From: Thalassospira lohafexi
Lineage (GTDB): Bacteria; Pseudomonadota; Alphaproteobacteria; Rhodospirillales; Thalassospiraceae
Reading direction: 5' to 3'
NCBI RefSeq assembly: GCF_002844275.1
Contig: NZ_NXGX01000001.1
Location: 496,001 to 560,000, forward strand
DNA: 64,000 bases
Under the pieces are notes generated by a model. The model ran no database searches. It was not told the origin of the DNA and worked only from the letters and a program-made list of their open reading frames with translations. This document shows positions 26,185 to 37,120 of this stretch, in pieces (the first letter of the stretch is position 1; each line of letters begins with the position of its first letter). Position numbers and translations under genes: made by a program.

Positions 26185-26835
26185 TTAGAGGCCGGTTTTT
26201 GCCTTAAGCGCCTTGGTCAGTGCGCTGACATCATCGCCATTCTGTTGAATGACAGATGTAAACTCGTCGCGCTGGGTAATCCCCATGCTTAAGCCTTCAA
26301 TCGACACATCAATGATTTTGAATTCATTGTCAAATTCGCGCATGCGCCAGACGATGCTCACCGGAGGACCATCAGGGCGGACAAACCGCGAATTAACGAA
26401 CGTGTCTTTGTTGTTTTGTGTCTCGTTGCCGACGACAAACTGCTCACCATTAAGTTCTTTGAACTGGTTGGCATAGTTCAAAGCCAGATAGTTTTGCAGC
26501 AGGGTGGCAAAGTCGCTGATTTCTTCTTGGGAAATTGACCGCCAATAGCGGCCAAGAACAAAGCGCGACACCACATCCATTTCAAAGTAGCGATCCATAA
26601 GAGCAACAAATTTCTTACGGCGTACGTCGTCAGGAAGGGTCTGATCGGTCAGGTCGGAAAGTGCCTGATCGGCAAGTGCTTGAATAACTTCAGATGCACT
26701 TTGTTCTGCTGCGATCTCAACAACCTCGACAGAGGTGTTATTTGCAGCATTCACTGTCAAAGGCCACGCCGCCGCCAAAGCAAGAACTGCTGTGGCGGCG
26801 GGAATGGCGAATTTGTTTTTCAGCATGGCTATCAT
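26185..26835 (-). CDS. mlaC: MlaC-type phospholipid-binding protein
   Basis: A 216-residue secreted protein with a Sec signal peptide (residues about 1-31, ending NAANN). The Tol_Tol_Ttg2 (MlaC) domain shows FVALMDRYFEMDVVSRFVLGRYW and VSIEGLSMGITQRDEF. MlaC carries phospholipids through the periplasm between the outer-membrane MlaA complex and the inner-membrane MlaFED importer. The ATG directly follows the mlaA stop. MlaFED genes are not in this window. Confidence 0.93.
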   Translation of the reverse strand: MIAMLKNKFAIPAATAVLALAAAWPLTVNAANNTSVEVVEIAAEQSASEVIQALADQALSDLTDQTLPDDVRRKKFVALMDRYFEMDVVSRFVLGRYWRSISQEEISDFATLLQNYLALNYANQFKELNGEQFVVGNETQNNKDTFVNSRFVRPDGPPVSIVWRMREFDNEFKIIDVSIEGLSMGITQRDEFTSVIQQNGDDVSALTKALKAKTGL

Positions 26836-27621
26836 TTATTCGCTGGCTGCTTCTACCGCTTCATCGAAATCAAAAGATGCACTTTCATCTTCGACTTCCG
26901 AGATCGGCGATGGTGTGCCGTTGCGGATGGCCGTGTTTCGCTGCTGACGATACAAGCTGCGCAATGCTGCATAATAGTCGATTGACGATTTCTGCAGTTC
27001 GTTCAACTGATTGATCGTGCTGTAGCGTGCATGCAATGCAGTCGCGCCCAAGCCACCCCAGTAAAGGGCTTCAAAGGTCTCGCTGTTTTCAGCGCCCCAG
27101 GTCAGCGGGTTGGCGACGTAGTCAACTGCAATGCCGGTGGTGTCACGCAGGTTGGATGGGCCAAGCAGCGGCAACACAATGTAAGGGCCGCCACCAATGC
27201 CATAATGGGCAAGGGTCTGGCCGAAATCTTCGCGGCGATATTCAATGCCGAAATCTGCAGCAACGTCATTGAAGCCCAACAAACCAAGTGTGGAGTTCAT
27301 GATGAAACGCTGCAGAGAAGCTGCACCCTGATCCGGATCACCTTGCAAAAATGCGTTCAAGGAGTTCAACGGTTCATTCAGGTTGCGGACGAAACTTCCG
27401 ACGGCTGTTTTAACGGGTTGCGGTGCAATGTCGCGGTACCACATTGCAGCAGGATACAGAACCATGAAATCAACTGCACTGTTCACGCCATGAACAACAC
27501 GGTTTACTGGTTCGATCGGATCGTAATCACTCATGTCCTGCGCTGGTTGCGTTGAAGCACAAGCCGCCAAAAACGACAGAGACCCGACAGCACAAAGTGA
27601 AAGAAGATTTCGAAACTTCAT
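26836..27621 (-). CDS. mlaA: MlaA (VacJ) outer-membrane lipoprotein
   Basis: With the start at 27621, 261 residues. The N-terminus MKFRNLLSLCAVGSLSFLAAC ends in a lipobox (LAAC), so it is a lipoprotein; an open frame 42 nt longer would bury this signal. The VacJ domain follows: DPIEPVNRVVHGVN, FVRNLNEPLNSLNAFLQ, FIMNSTLGLLGF and FGQTLAHYG. MlaA extracts misplaced phospholipids from the outer leaflet of the outer membrane. It is cotranscribed with mlaC. Confidence 0.95.
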   Translation of the reverse strand: MKFRNLLSLCAVGSLSFLAACASTQPAQDMSDYDPIEPVNRVVHGVNSAVDFMVLYPAAMWYRDIAPQPVKTAVGSFVRNLNEPLNSLNAFLQGDPDQGAASLQRFIMNSTLGLLGFNDVAADFGIEYRREDFGQTLAHYGIGGGPYIVLPLLGPSNLRDTTGIAVDYVANPLTWGAENSETFEALYWGGLGATALHARYSTINQLNELQKSSIDYYAALRSLYRQQRNTAIRNGTPSPISEVEDESASFDFDEAVEAASE

Positions 27622-27928
27622 TATTTTTAGCCAACCGATGTTCGATACGTACACTGTCCCCAATTCGCCGACGCTTTTGTGTCAGAAACACAAAAAACGC
27701 AACCCGACCTACTTCCTGCTCAAGAAGGGTGTCGTGTCGTGCCTTCGCCTCGAATATCCATGTGGGTAGCATAGGGTGAATTTAAACGCTAGCGAACAAA
27801 AAATTGAAAAGGATCAACGTCTTTTTTGGTGTGGCTTTTTTGTCATACCCCTTTTGGACAGGAAAATAGGGCTTGAGCATATATAAATATATCTTTATAT
27901 CTGTCTTTAGTGAACGGGAGGCGTTGCT
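27622..27928. other. Divergent intergenic region mlaA / ArsR-methyltransferase gene
   Basis: About 307 nt. The left part contains the mlaA promoter region. The right part holds T-rich runs (27823-27842) and the promoter and operator of the methionine operon (27873-27900). No small gene or riboswitch was recognised. Confidence 0.6.
27873..27900 (+). promoter_or_regulatory. Promoter with overlapping ArsR-type operator
   Basis: ATATAAA (27881-27887) is mirrored by TTTATAT (27894-27900) around a 6-nt centre. TTGAGC (27873-27878) and TTATAT (27895-27900), 16 nt apart, form a promoter, so the repeat covers the spacer and the -10 element. AT-rich imperfect palindromes of this size are typical ArsR/SmtB operators. 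The gene product encoded 28 nt downstream is the likely ligand, giving autorepression. Confidence 0.65.
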
Positions 27929-28894
27929 ATGGAACAGGTTCTGGCAAGATTGCGCGCGGCGGCCGAAGCAACAAGGCTTCGCCTGTTAGCGATTTGTGCC
28001 GAGTGCGAACTGACCGTGAGCGAAATCACTCAGATCATCGGTCAAAGCCAGCCACGCGTGTCCCGGCATCTAAAATTGCTGTGTGAAGCTGGACTGCTTG
28101 TCCGATTCCGTGAAGGAACTTGGGTATTCTATCGTACCCCGCACAATAGTGCGGGTGCAGATATGGTCAGGCCGATACTTGATCTCCTTCCCGTGGATGA
28201 TGAAACGCTGTCACTTGATCGGGCCCGCCTTGATCAGGTTAAGGTCCAACGCGAACAGATCGCGACCGAGTATTTTCGGGCCAATGCGAAAGACTGGGAT
28301 CGTATCCGGTCGCTCCACGTTGACGAGGCTGTGGTCGAAAAGGCATTGCTTGATGCCGTCGGCAACCTCGCGGGCGGACGAATTCTTGATGTCGGTACGG
28401 GCACCGGTCGTATTCTTGAGCTGCTGGGGCGCACTGCCGAAGAAGGCGTTGGCGTTGACATGTCGCGTGAGATGTTGGCGGTTGCGCGTGCGCGTTTGCA
28501 ACGTGCTGACCTTTCAAATTGTCTGGTCCGTCAGGCCGACATGTATCAATTGCCCTATCCCGGCGGCATGTTTGACATCGTGATCTTGCATCAGGTCCTG
28601 CATTTTGCAGAAAAACCCGAAGCCGCAATTGACGAAGCATCACGTGTTCTGGCCCCCGGCGGGCGTCTGGTTGTGGTCGATTTCGCATCCCACGACCGTG
28701 AAGAACTGCGCGAAGAACACGCACACCGCCGTTTGGGGTTTGACGATGCGGCAATCAGTACGTGGTTTCGCGCATGTGAACTTGCCCCTGACGATGTCAT
28801 AAGCCTGCCGGGCAAGCCGCTAACCGTGCGGATCTGGTCTGCCAGGGCAGATACGGAAACAGCAAAACAAAAAACACACAAGGCGGCGGAATGA
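27929..28894 (+). CDS. ArsR-family regulator fused to SAM-dependent methyltransferase domain
   Basis: A 321-residue two-domain protein. Residues about 1-95 are an ArsR winged helix (TRLRLLAICAECELTVSEI, QPRVSRHLKLLCEAGLLVRF) without the metal-binding Cys pair of ArsR. Residues about 140-260 are a class I methyltransferase (ILDVGTGTGRILELLG, VLHFAEKPE). It precedes metF and metH. This matches what is known of SahR, an ArsR-type regulator of SAM-cycle genes that responds to S-adenosylhomocysteine. I infer that the methyltransferase fold serves as a SAM/SAH sensor. GGGAGG precedes the ATG. Confidence 0.9.
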   Translation: MEQVLARLRAAAEATRLRLLAICAECELTVSEITQIIGQSQPRVSRHLKLLCEAGLLVRFREGTWVFYRTPHNSAGADMVRPILDLLPVDDETLSLDRARLDQVKVQREQIATEYFRANAKDWDRIRSLHVDEAVVEKALLDAVGNLAGGRILDVGTGTGRILELLGRTAEEGVGVDMSREMLAVARARLQRADLSNCLVRQADMYQLPYPGGMFDIVILHQVLHFAEKPEAAIDEASRVLAPGGRLVVVDFASHDREELREEHAHRRLGFDDAAISTWFRACELAPDDVISLPGKPLTVRIWSARADTETAKQKTHKAAE

Positions 28895-28938
28895 TCCGCA
28901 GCCTGCCCCGAAATAGTAAAGGCCCAGTCCTATAATAA

Positions 28939-29868
<930 letters not shown>

Positions 29869-29914
29869 ACTCTGCACGCCAATTGCAACGCATGATAAAA
29901 ATGACTGGATAAAG

Positions 29915-30982
29915 ATGATGAATGATCGCAAGGAACGCATTGCCCTGCTGCGCAAACGGGCTGAAAACAAGATTTTGATCCTTGATGGCGCCATGGGCAC
30001 CATGATCCAGAAGCACACCCTGACCGAGGATGATTATCGCGGTGAACGGTTTGCCGATTGGAAACAGGACGTCAAAGGCAATAACGATCTGCTGTCACTG
30101 ACCCAGCCTGACATCATCAAGGATATCCATCTGCAATATATCGCGGCCGGTGCCGATCTGAACGGAACCAACACCTTCAGCGCGACGACGATTGCCCAGG
30201 CCGATTACGCCATGGAAGATCTCGCCTACGAGATCAATTTCGAAAGTGCCAAGATTGCGCGTGCGGCCTGTGATGAATGGGAAGCCGCCCATCCCGGTGA
30301 TGTGCGGTTTGTAAATGGTGCCATTGGCCCGACCAACCGGACCGCATCCATGTCGCCAGATGTGAATAATCCGGGGTTCCGCGCCATCAGTTTTGATCAG
30401 TTGCGCACAGCCTATAAAGAAGCCGTAAACGGTCTTTTGGACGGTGGGGCGGATACGCTTCTGGTGGAAACCATTTTCGATACGCTGAACGCCAAGGCGG
30501 CCCTGTTTGCAATTGACGAAGTTCTGGAAGAACGCGGCGAAGACGTTCCGATCATGATTTCGGGAACGATTACCGATGCATCGGGCCGCACCCTGTCGGG
30601 GCAGACGACAGAGGCATTCTACAACTCTGTTCGTCATGCCAAGCCGTTCTCGATCGGCCTTAACTGCGCACTGGGTGCCGCACAGCTGCGCCCCTACGTT
30701 CAGGAACTATCGCGCATTGCTGAATGCCGCGTTTCGGTTTATCCCAATGCAGGGCTTCCCAACGAGTTTGGTGAGTATGACCAGACCGATGCGGAAATGG
30801 CCGAGCTGGTCAAAGAATGGGCCGATAGTGGCATGATCAATTTGTTGGGCGGTTGCTGTGGCACGACCCCGCCGCATATCAAGGCGATTGCCGATGCGGT
30901 TGGTCAGTCCAAACCGCGTCCGTTGCCAAAGATTGAGCCGAAAATGCGCTTGTCCGGCCTTGAGCCGTTCGACGCTGCATAA
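29915..30982 (+). CDS. metH: Methionine synthase homocysteine-binding subunit (MetH N-terminal part)
   Basis: A 355-residue homocysteine S-methyltransferase domain that corresponds to the first module of MetH. It has [11 protein letters not shown], the GTNTFSAT strand and the zinc cysteines in GLNCALG and GGCCGTTP. I chose the start at 29915, 46 nt after metF; a longer in-frame start at 29816 would overlap metF and carries no family similarity. The domain ends exactly where the pterin-binding module would begin, and that module is encoded by the next gene. Confidence 0.93.
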   Translation: MMNDRKERIALLRKRAENKILILDGAMGTMIQKHTLTEDDYRGERFADWKQDVKGNNDLLSLTQPDIIKDIHLQYIAAGADLNGTNTFSATTIAQADYAMEDLAYEINFESAKIARAACDEWEAAHPGDVRFVNGAIGPTNRTASMSPDVNNPGFRAISFDQLRTAYKEAVNGLLDGGADTLLVETIFDTLNAKAALFAIDEVLEERGEDVPIMISGTITDASGRTLSGQTTEAFYNSVRHAKPFSIGLNCALGAAQLRPYVQELSRIAECRVSVYPNAGLPNEFGEYDQTDAEMAELVKEWADSGMINLLGGCCGTTPPHIKAIADAVGQSKPRPLPKIEPKMRLSGLEPFDAA

Positions 30983-31020
30983 ACCTGATATTGAGTGCGA
31001 AAAAGAGATCGAACAGACCC

Positions 31021-33666
31021 ATGAGTGACATTTCAAGATTCATCAATATCGGCGAACGTACCAACGTTGCGGGCTCGATTAAGTTCAAGAAGCTAATTGT
31101 CGACGAAGACTATGATGCAGCCCTTGAAGTCGCCCGTCAGCAGGTCGAAAACGGTGCGCAGATCATCGATATCAACATGGATGATGCCATGCTTGATGCT
31201 GAAACGGCGATGGTCAAATTCATCAATTTGATCGCTGCCGAGCCAGACATCTCGCGTGTGCCGATCATGGTCGACAGTTCGAAATGGAATGTCATTGAGG
31301 CCGGGCTTAAATGTCTTCAGGGCAAGGGGATCGTTAACTCGATCAGCCTGAAAGAAGGCGATGAACCCTTTATCGCACAGGCCAAAATGCTGCGCCGCTA
31401 TGGGGCGGCTGTGGTTGTGATGGCGTTTGATGAAAAAGGTCAGGCCGACACGGTTGATCGCAAGATCGAGATTTGCGAACGCAGTTACCGGGTACTGGTC
31501 GATCAGGTCGGTTTCCCGCCAGAAGATATCATTTTCGATCCCAACATCTTTGCGGTCGCAACGGGCATCGAAGAACACGACAACTATGCCGTTGATTTCA
31601 TCGAAGCCTGTAAGCTGATCAAGGCGCGCTTGCCCTATGCCAAGATTTCCGGCGGTGTGTCGAACGTATCGTTCTCGTTCCGTGGCAACAACCCGGTCCG
31701 CGAAGCGATGCATTCGGTGTTCCTGTATTATGCCACCCAGGCGGGCATGGATATGGGCATCGTTAATGCCGGTCAGCTTGTGGTCTATGAACAAATCCCC
31801 GAAGAACTACGTGAACGGGTTGAAGACGTCATCCTGAACCGTCGTTCGGATGCGACCGACCGTTTGCTGGAAGTCGCGGACAAATACAAAGGTACGGGCG
31901 GGCCAGAGAAAAAGGCCGATCTTGAATGGCGCAAAAAACCAGTCAATGAGCGGTTGGCACATGCCTTGATCAATGGCATTGCCGAGTTCGCCGAAGAAGA
32001 TGCCGAAGAAGCCCGCCAGCAGGCCGAGCGTCCCCTTCATGTCATCGAAGGCCCCTTGATGGATGGCATGAACATCGTTGGTGACCTGTTTGGCGCCGGT
32101 AAGATGTTCTTGCCGCAGGTCGTGAAATCGGCCCGTGTGATGAAAAAGGCAGTGGCCTATCTGATCCCGTTCATCGAAGAAGAAAAAGACGGGGTGCGCG
32201 AAACCAACGGCAAGATCCTGCTCGCCACGGTAAAGGGCGATGTCCATGACATCGGCAAAAACATCGTTGGTGTGGTCCTGCAATGTAACAACTTCGAGGT
32301 TCTTGACCTTGGTGTGATGGTCCCCACCCAGAAAATCATCGAAACGGCCAAGGCCGAGAAGGTTGATATGATCGGACTGTCGGGTTTGATCACGCCATCA
32401 CTCGAAGAAATGACATATGTCGCAGCCGAGATGGAACGCGAAGGTCTTGATATCCCGCTTTTGATTGGCGGGGCGACAACGTCCAAGGTTCATACCGCGG
32501 TTAAAATCGCACCGAACTATAACAAATCGGTGGTTTACGTCATTGATGCGTCGCGCGCAGTCGGTGTCGCCAGCAAGCTGGTGTCTGAAACACATCGTGA
32601 AAAGTTCGCGTCCGAAATCCATGCTGAATATGTCGCGATGGCGGAAAAGCACGCGGCCCAGCAGTTGCAGAAAAAGCGTTTTGCGATTGACCATGCACGT
32701 GCCAACAAGGTGCAACTTGATTGGGACGCCTATGACGTTCCTGCTCCGGCAAAACCCGGCATTACCGTGTTTGAAGATTTCGATCTGGCCGAACTGGTGT
32801 CGCGCTTTGACTGGAAGCCGTTCTTTGAAACCTGGGAATTGCATGGTCGGTTCCCTGATATTCTCAAGGACGAGAAAGTCGGTGAAACCGCGCGCAGTCT
32901 TTATGAAGACGCGCAGGCGATGCTCAAACGCATTGTTGATGAAAAATGGTTCAAGCCGCGCGCCGTTGTGGGCATCTGGCCGGCCAATTCGGTCGATGAC
33001 GATATCGAGGTAACCCCGGCACCCGATCATAATGAACCGGTGATGCTGCGCACCTTGCGTCAACAGATGTTCCGCGAGAACAACAAACGTCCGAACCGTG
33101 CACTTGCCGATTACATTGCACCAAAAGACAGCGGTAAAACCGACTATATCGGTGGCTTTGTGGTCACCGCCGGTCCGCAGGTTGAAGAAATCGCTTCCAA
33201 GCTTGAAGCCGAGCATGACGATTACAATGCGATCTTGGTTAAGGCATTGGGAGACCGTTTCGCCGAAGCCTTTGCCGAACGCATGCACGAACATGTGCGT
33301 AAGGACCTTTGGGGCTATGCATCGGATGAAACGCTGGCCAATGATGATCTGATTTCGGAAAAATATCGCGGTATCCGTCCGGCGCCGGGCTATCCTGCCT
33401 GCCCGGAACATACCGAGAAACGCACATTGTGGCAGCTGCTTGATGCCAATAAAAATGTCGGCGTTGAATTGACCGAAAGCTGTGCCATGACCCCGGCATC
33501 GTCGGTAAGCGGGTTCTATTTCGCCCACCCCGAAGCCAAATATTTTGGCCTTGGCAAGATCGAACGCGATCAGGTCGAAAGTTATGCCGAACGTAAAGGC
33601 ATGACCATGACCGAGGCCGAACGTTGGTTAGCACCGAACCTGAATTACGATCCGCGTCGGGCATAA
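31021..33666 (+). CDS. metH: Cobalamin-dependent methionine synthase, pterin/B12/activation modules
   Basis: An 881-residue protein holding the remaining MetH modules: pterin-binding ([13 protein letters not shown], start), B12 cap, B12-binding domain with DVHDIGKN (the axial His) near residue 400, and the SAM-binding activation domain with [12 protein letters not shown] near residue 790. The methyl group passes from methyl-THF to cobalamin here and then to homocysteine in the separately encoded subunit. Start ATG at 31021, 38 nt after the first part. No frameshift signature was seen, so this is a genuine split gene. Confidence 0.94.
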   Translation: MSDISRFINIGERTNVAGSIKFKKLIVDEDYDAALEVARQQVENGAQIIDINMDDAMLDAETAMVKFINLIAAEPDISRVPIMVDSSKWNVIEAGLKCLQGKGIVNSISLKEGDEPFIAQAKMLRRYGAAVVVMAFDEKGQADTVDRKIEICERSYRVLVDQVGFPPEDIIFDPNIFAVATGIEEHDNYAVDFIEACKLIKARLPYAKISGGVSNVSFSFRGNNPVREAMHSVFLYYATQAGMDMGIVNAGQLVVYEQIPEELRERVEDVILNRRSDATDRLLEVADKYKGTGGPEKKADLEWRKKPVNERLAHALINGIAEFAEEDAEEARQQAERPLHVIEGPLMDGMNIVGDLFGAGKMFLPQVVKSARVMKKAVAYLIPFIEEEKDGVRETNGKILLATVKGDVHDIGKNIVGVVLQCNNFEVLDLGVMVPTQKIIETAKAEKVDMIGLSGLITPSLEEMTYVAAEMEREGLDIPLLIGGATTSKVHTAVKIAPNYNKSVVYVIDASRAVGVASKLVSETHREKFASEIHAEYVAMAEKHAAQQLQKKRFAIDHARANKVQLDWDAYDVPAPAKPGITVFEDFDLAELVSRFDWKPFFETWELHGRFPDILKDEKVGETARSLYEDAQAMLKRIVDEKWFKPRAVVGIWPANSVDDDIEVTPAPDHNEPVMLRTLRQQMFRENNKRPNRALADYIAPKDSGKTDYIGGFVVTAGPQVEEIASKLEAEHDDYNAILVKALGDRFAEAFAERMHEHVRKDLWGYASDETLANDDLISEKYRGIRPAPGYPACPEHTEKRTLWQLLDANKNVGVELTESCAMTPASSVSGFYFAHPEAKYFGLGKIERDQVESYAERKGMTMTEAERWLAPNLNYDPRRA

Positions 33667-33685
33667 AGCCCAACCGGTCGCAATG

Positions 33686-33719
33686 AAAAACCCCGCAGAC
33701 TGCACTCTGCGGGGTTTTT
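33686..33719. terminator. Bidirectional rho-independent terminator after metH
   Basis: AAAAACCCCGCAGA and TCTGCGGGGTTTTT form a 14-bp stem with a 6-nt loop, with A and T tracts that serve both strands. It separates metH from the converging MFS gene. Confidence 0.92.
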
Positions 33720-33775
33720 TACGTTCTCAGGGACCGGATTAAAATGGTGCCAGTCTCTGCTCATCCAGTCTCAGT

Positions 33776-35020
33776 TTATCTTGTCGTTTCCATGAAACGA
33801 CCACGCTCTGTGATGCCAACAATCAAAATACCAATCAGCGCAAGTGACAGGTAACCACCGACAAGCGGGGTGACGGTCCCGTTAAATTGCTGGCCGATGA
33901 TGCCACCGGCAACCACACCAATGATCGTGCTGTAAACACCAATCATCGAAGACGCGGTTCCTGCAATCGCACCAACTGGCTCCATCGCCAGCGAATTGAA
34001 GTTGGGCATGGTCAACGAGAAGCAGAACAATGTCACCGTCAAACCAATGCCAAACACCGGAAGGGGTGGTTGGCCATTAAAGGCGATCGCAATCACAACA
34101 TTGATCAGGCTGCTAAGCGCCATGACAAAGAGTGCAACGTGCGAGATTTTGCGCATACCAAGCTTACGCACCAGTCGTGCATTAACGAACGACGAAAAAC
34201 TCATGCAGGCTGCGATCATGCCAAACGCCAGCGGGAACCAAACGCCAAGACCATAGACTTCCGTCTCAAAGATCTGCTGGGCGGAACCGATATAGGCCAT
34301 CAGACAGGCAAACATCATTCCCATTGCGGTTGAATAGCCAAGCGTCTGACGATTGGTGGCCGTGGTTTTAATGTCCCGTGCAATCCGGCGGACGGATAAT
34401 TTGTGACGGTATTCCGGATGCAGGGTTTCGGGCATACGCAGCATGTACCAGCAGGCAATGGCAATCGCCAGAACCAGCGTGCTGACAAAAATCATGTGCC
34501 AGTTGGCAAGCGCAAGGATCAGGCTGCCTGAGGCGGGTGCAAATACCGGAAGGATGATGAACACCATCATGACAAACGACATGACACGGGCCATTTCCCG
34601 ACCTTCAAAACAGTCACGCGTGATTGCCATGGTCAGAACGCGTGGTGCCGCGGCTCCAAGCCCCTGAACAAAACGGGCGATCAGCAAATGGTCGTAGCTG
34701 TCAGCAAAGATCGCCATGATCGTGCCAACGCTATATATGCCCAGTCCGACAATGAGCGTCGGACGGCGACCAAAACTGTCGGCAAGCGGGCCATACACGA
34801 TCTGCATCAAGCCAAAGGCGATCATAAAGACATAAATCAGCAACTGCATGCGATTGCCGTCTTCAATGCCAAAATCGTCGGCGATCGGACCAAAGGCAGG
34901 CAGAAGGTTATCAATTGAAAGGGCGACAAGCCCGATGGTGATCGCCATCAGGCAGACAAATTCAGCAAATCCGGGCAGCGGACGCGCCGCAGGGGCACCC
35001 GTTGGTTGAGGTTCATTCAT
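33776..35020 (-). CDS. Bcr/CflA-type MFS drug-resistance transporter
   Basis: A 414-residue, 12-span major-facilitator protein with the start at 35020 (MNEPQPTGAPAARPLP). DNLLPAFGPIADDFG in span 1, YGPLADSFGRRPTLIVGL between spans 2 and 3 and RFVQGLGAAAPRVLTMAITRD in span 4 place it in the Bcr/CflA family of proton-driven exporters. Substrates are usually drugs or small peptides; here unknown. An in-frame extension of 26 codons upstream lacks a membrane or signal segment, so I used the inner start. Confidence 0.9.
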   Translation of the reverse strand: MNEPQPTGAPAARPLPGFAEFVCLMAITIGLVALSIDNLLPAFGPIADDFGIEDGNRMQLLIYVFMIAFGLMQIVYGPLADSFGRRPTLIVGLGIYSVGTIMAIFADSYDHLLIARFVQGLGAAAPRVLTMAITRDCFEGREMARVMSFVMMVFIILPVFAPASGSLILALANWHMIFVSTLVLAIAIACWYMLRMPETLHPEYRHKLSVRRIARDIKTTATNRQTLGYSTAMGMMFACLMAYIGSAQQIFETEVYGLGVWFPLAFGMIAACMSFSSFVNARLVRKLGMRKISHVALFVMALSSLINVVIAIAFNGQPPLPVFGIGLTVTLFCFSLTMPNFNSLAMEPVGAIAGTASSMIGVYSTIIGVVAGGIIGQQFNGTVTPLVGGYLSLALIGILIVGITERGRFMETTR

Positions 35021-35313
35021 AATTCGAAATTCCGTAGAAACGGTTTGGGGTGGCGCAGTTATATCTGCGTTTGCAGGCCACAGCATGGCGTATTTCACTT
35101 ATAGATGGCAATGATCGTTTTTTGAAACACGCGATGCGGCCATGCGTGTTTTCCTGTCAAATAGCGCGACGCCATAAAACGCAAAATATATGCTGCCGGT
35201 GATGCCATAACGCTAAATTAGACATGGTGTTTACGGTCTTTACCCTTTATTCGCAGCAATCACCGATCCTATGATCCTTGTTCTTTCAATATTTGCTCGC
35301 CGGTGTTGCGGAA

Positions 35314-37107
35314 ATGGCTGAAAAACTTATCAAATCGAATATCTTGCTCAGCCGCATGCGCCGTTTGGCTAAAAGCGAGCAATTGGTTTTGTCGATACTG
35401 GCCTTGGCGGTTGGTGCCTTGGCTGGCGGTGGGACAATCCTGTTTCGCGACGGGATTTTACTTGTGCAGTCATTTGTCTATGGCTGGGGAGAAGAATCCC
35501 TTCATGAGCATATGAAGGGACTGAGCAACTGGCATCTGATCCTTGGCCCGACGGCAGGTGGGCTTTTGGTCGGTATTTTCATTTACAAGTTTCTACCCGA
35601 ACGGCGGGCGCATGGCGTGGCCGATGTGATTGATGCGGCGTCCTTTCACGATGCGCGCATGTCGACGCGCTGCGGGATCAAAAGTGCGCTTGCCAGTGCT
35701 GTGTCACTGGGCAGCGGGGCATCGCTTGGCCGTGAAGGACCGGTTGTCCATATGGGCGCATCCTTTGGCGCTTGGCTTGCCCGTATCCTGCATCTACGCC
35801 GCAGTGCTGCACGAACGCTTTTGGGATGTGGTGTGGCATCGGCGGTGGCGGCCTCTTTTAATGCGCCATTGGCCGGGGTGTTCTTTGCCCATGAAGTCGC
35901 CCTTGGTCACTATGCCAGGACCTCATTTGCACCGATTGTCATGTCGTCGGTGATGGGAACTGTGATTACGCGTCTTTATTATGGTTCCGACGTTGCGTTT
36001 TTAATTCCGTCCCATGAAATCCAGTCATTCTGGGAATTCCCGGCCTTTGCCCTGTTGGGCCTTTTGGCCGGGGTCGCGGCAATGCTGACTGTGCGCGCTA
36101 TCGCCGTTGTGCAGAAAGTTGCTGATCGGGGTCGCGCACCGCTTTGGCTGCGTCCGGCAATTGCTGGCTTGATTGTTGGCGTTGTTGGCCTTGGTTTTCC
36201 GCAAGTCTTCGGTGTCGGCTATGGTGCAATGAATGACGCACTTTATGAAGCTTACAGCCTGACCTTTTTGATCGGTCTTTTGTTGGCCAAGGCGTTTGTC
36301 GTTTCGATTTGTATGGGGCTTGGCTTTGCCGGGGGGATGTTTAGTCCGTCCTTGTTCCTCGGTGCAATGCTTGGGGGCGCGTTTGGCATTATTGCGACCC
36401 ATGTGTTCCCTGATCTGTCGTCCGGGCATGGGGCCTATACCCTTGTCGGGATGGGGGCGGTGGCGGCTGCCATTCTGGGCGCACCGATTTCGACAACCCT
36501 GATCATCTTTGAGCTGACCGGCGATTATGAATTAACGGTCGCGGTGATGGTGGCCTCGGTTTTGGCATCGGTGATCATGGATCAGTTCAATGGCGGTTCA
36601 TTCTTCCAGTGGCAGCTTAAATGTCGCGGCCTTTCGACCCGCTGGGGCCGGGAGGTCAATCTTCTGCGCATGATGAAAGTCGCTGACATCATGAAACGCG
36701 AATACGAAACAGTTCCCCTGACGGACGGCCTGCCAGCCGTGCGCGAAAAGCTGATTAATGCGCCTTATTCCGAACTGTTTGTCGTTGACGAAAACGGAAA
36801 GCTGCACGGCACGATCACACTGACCGATTTGCGCCACGCGGCGTTTGATCTCAATCTGGGCGATGAAGTGACGGCGGGCCAAGTTGCGCGTTCCAAGCCA
36901 CCAGTGCTTTATCGTACCGACAGCATCGAAAAAGCCGTTCGTTTGATGGAAGAAACCGGCGAAGAACATTTGCCGGTTCTCGATAATGATCAAGAACGCC
37001 AAATGATCGGTTTCGTCCATGAAAAGGATGCGATGATGGCCTACAACAACGCGCTTTTGGAATTGCAAAGCGAAGAACGCGGGGATGCCCCGCCGAAGCT
37101 GTTTTGA
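35314..37107 (+). CDS. CLC chloride channel/antiporter with C-terminal CBS pair
   Basis: 597 residues from ATG 35314. The CLC membrane domain shows GSGASLGREGP (residues 133-143, with the gating Glu), a helix with FFAHEVALG, and GFAGGMFSPSLFLGAMLG. Residues about 455-580 form a CBS pair (VADIMKREYETVPL, DSIEKAVRLMEETGEEHLPV) that may bind adenine nucleotides. In the FFAHEVALG helix, the position equivalent to the internal proton Glu of E. coli ClcA appears to be Val195, which argues for altered or absent proton coupling. Confidence 0.93.
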   Translation: MAEKLIKSNILLSRMRRLAKSEQLVLSILALAVGALAGGGTILFRDGILLVQSFVYGWGEESLHEHMKGLSNWHLILGPTAGGLLVGIFIYKFLPERRAHGVADVIDAASFHDARMSTRCGIKSALASAVSLGSGASLGREGPVVHMGASFGAWLARILHLRRSAARTLLGCGVASAVAASFNAPLAGVFFAHEVALGHYARTSFAPIVMSSVMGTVITRLYYGSDVAFLIPSHEIQSFWEFPAFALLGLLAGVAAMLTVRAIAVVQKVADRGRAPLWLRPAIAGLIVGVVGLGFPQVFGVGYGAMNDALYEAYSLTFLIGLLLAKAFVVSICMGLGFAGGMFSPSLFLGAMLGGAFGIIATHVFPDLSSGHGAYTLVGMGAVAAAILGAPISTTLIIFELTGDYELTVAVMVASVLASVIMDQFNGGSFFQWQLKCRGLSTRWGREVNLLRMMKVADIMKREYETVPLTDGLPAVREKLINAPYSELFVVDENGKLHGTITLTDLRHAAFDLNLGDEVTAGQVARSKPPVLYRTDSIEKAVRLMEETGEEHLPVLDNDQERQMIGFVHEKDAMMAYNNALLELQSEERGDAPPKLF

Positions 37108-37120
37108 TCTGGGTGCGCTT

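Noticed and set aside
30982..31021. Possible frameshift that broke metH
   Set aside because: Both parts have complete domains, starts and stops, the gap lies at a known module boundary, and split metH is known in alphaproteobacteria.
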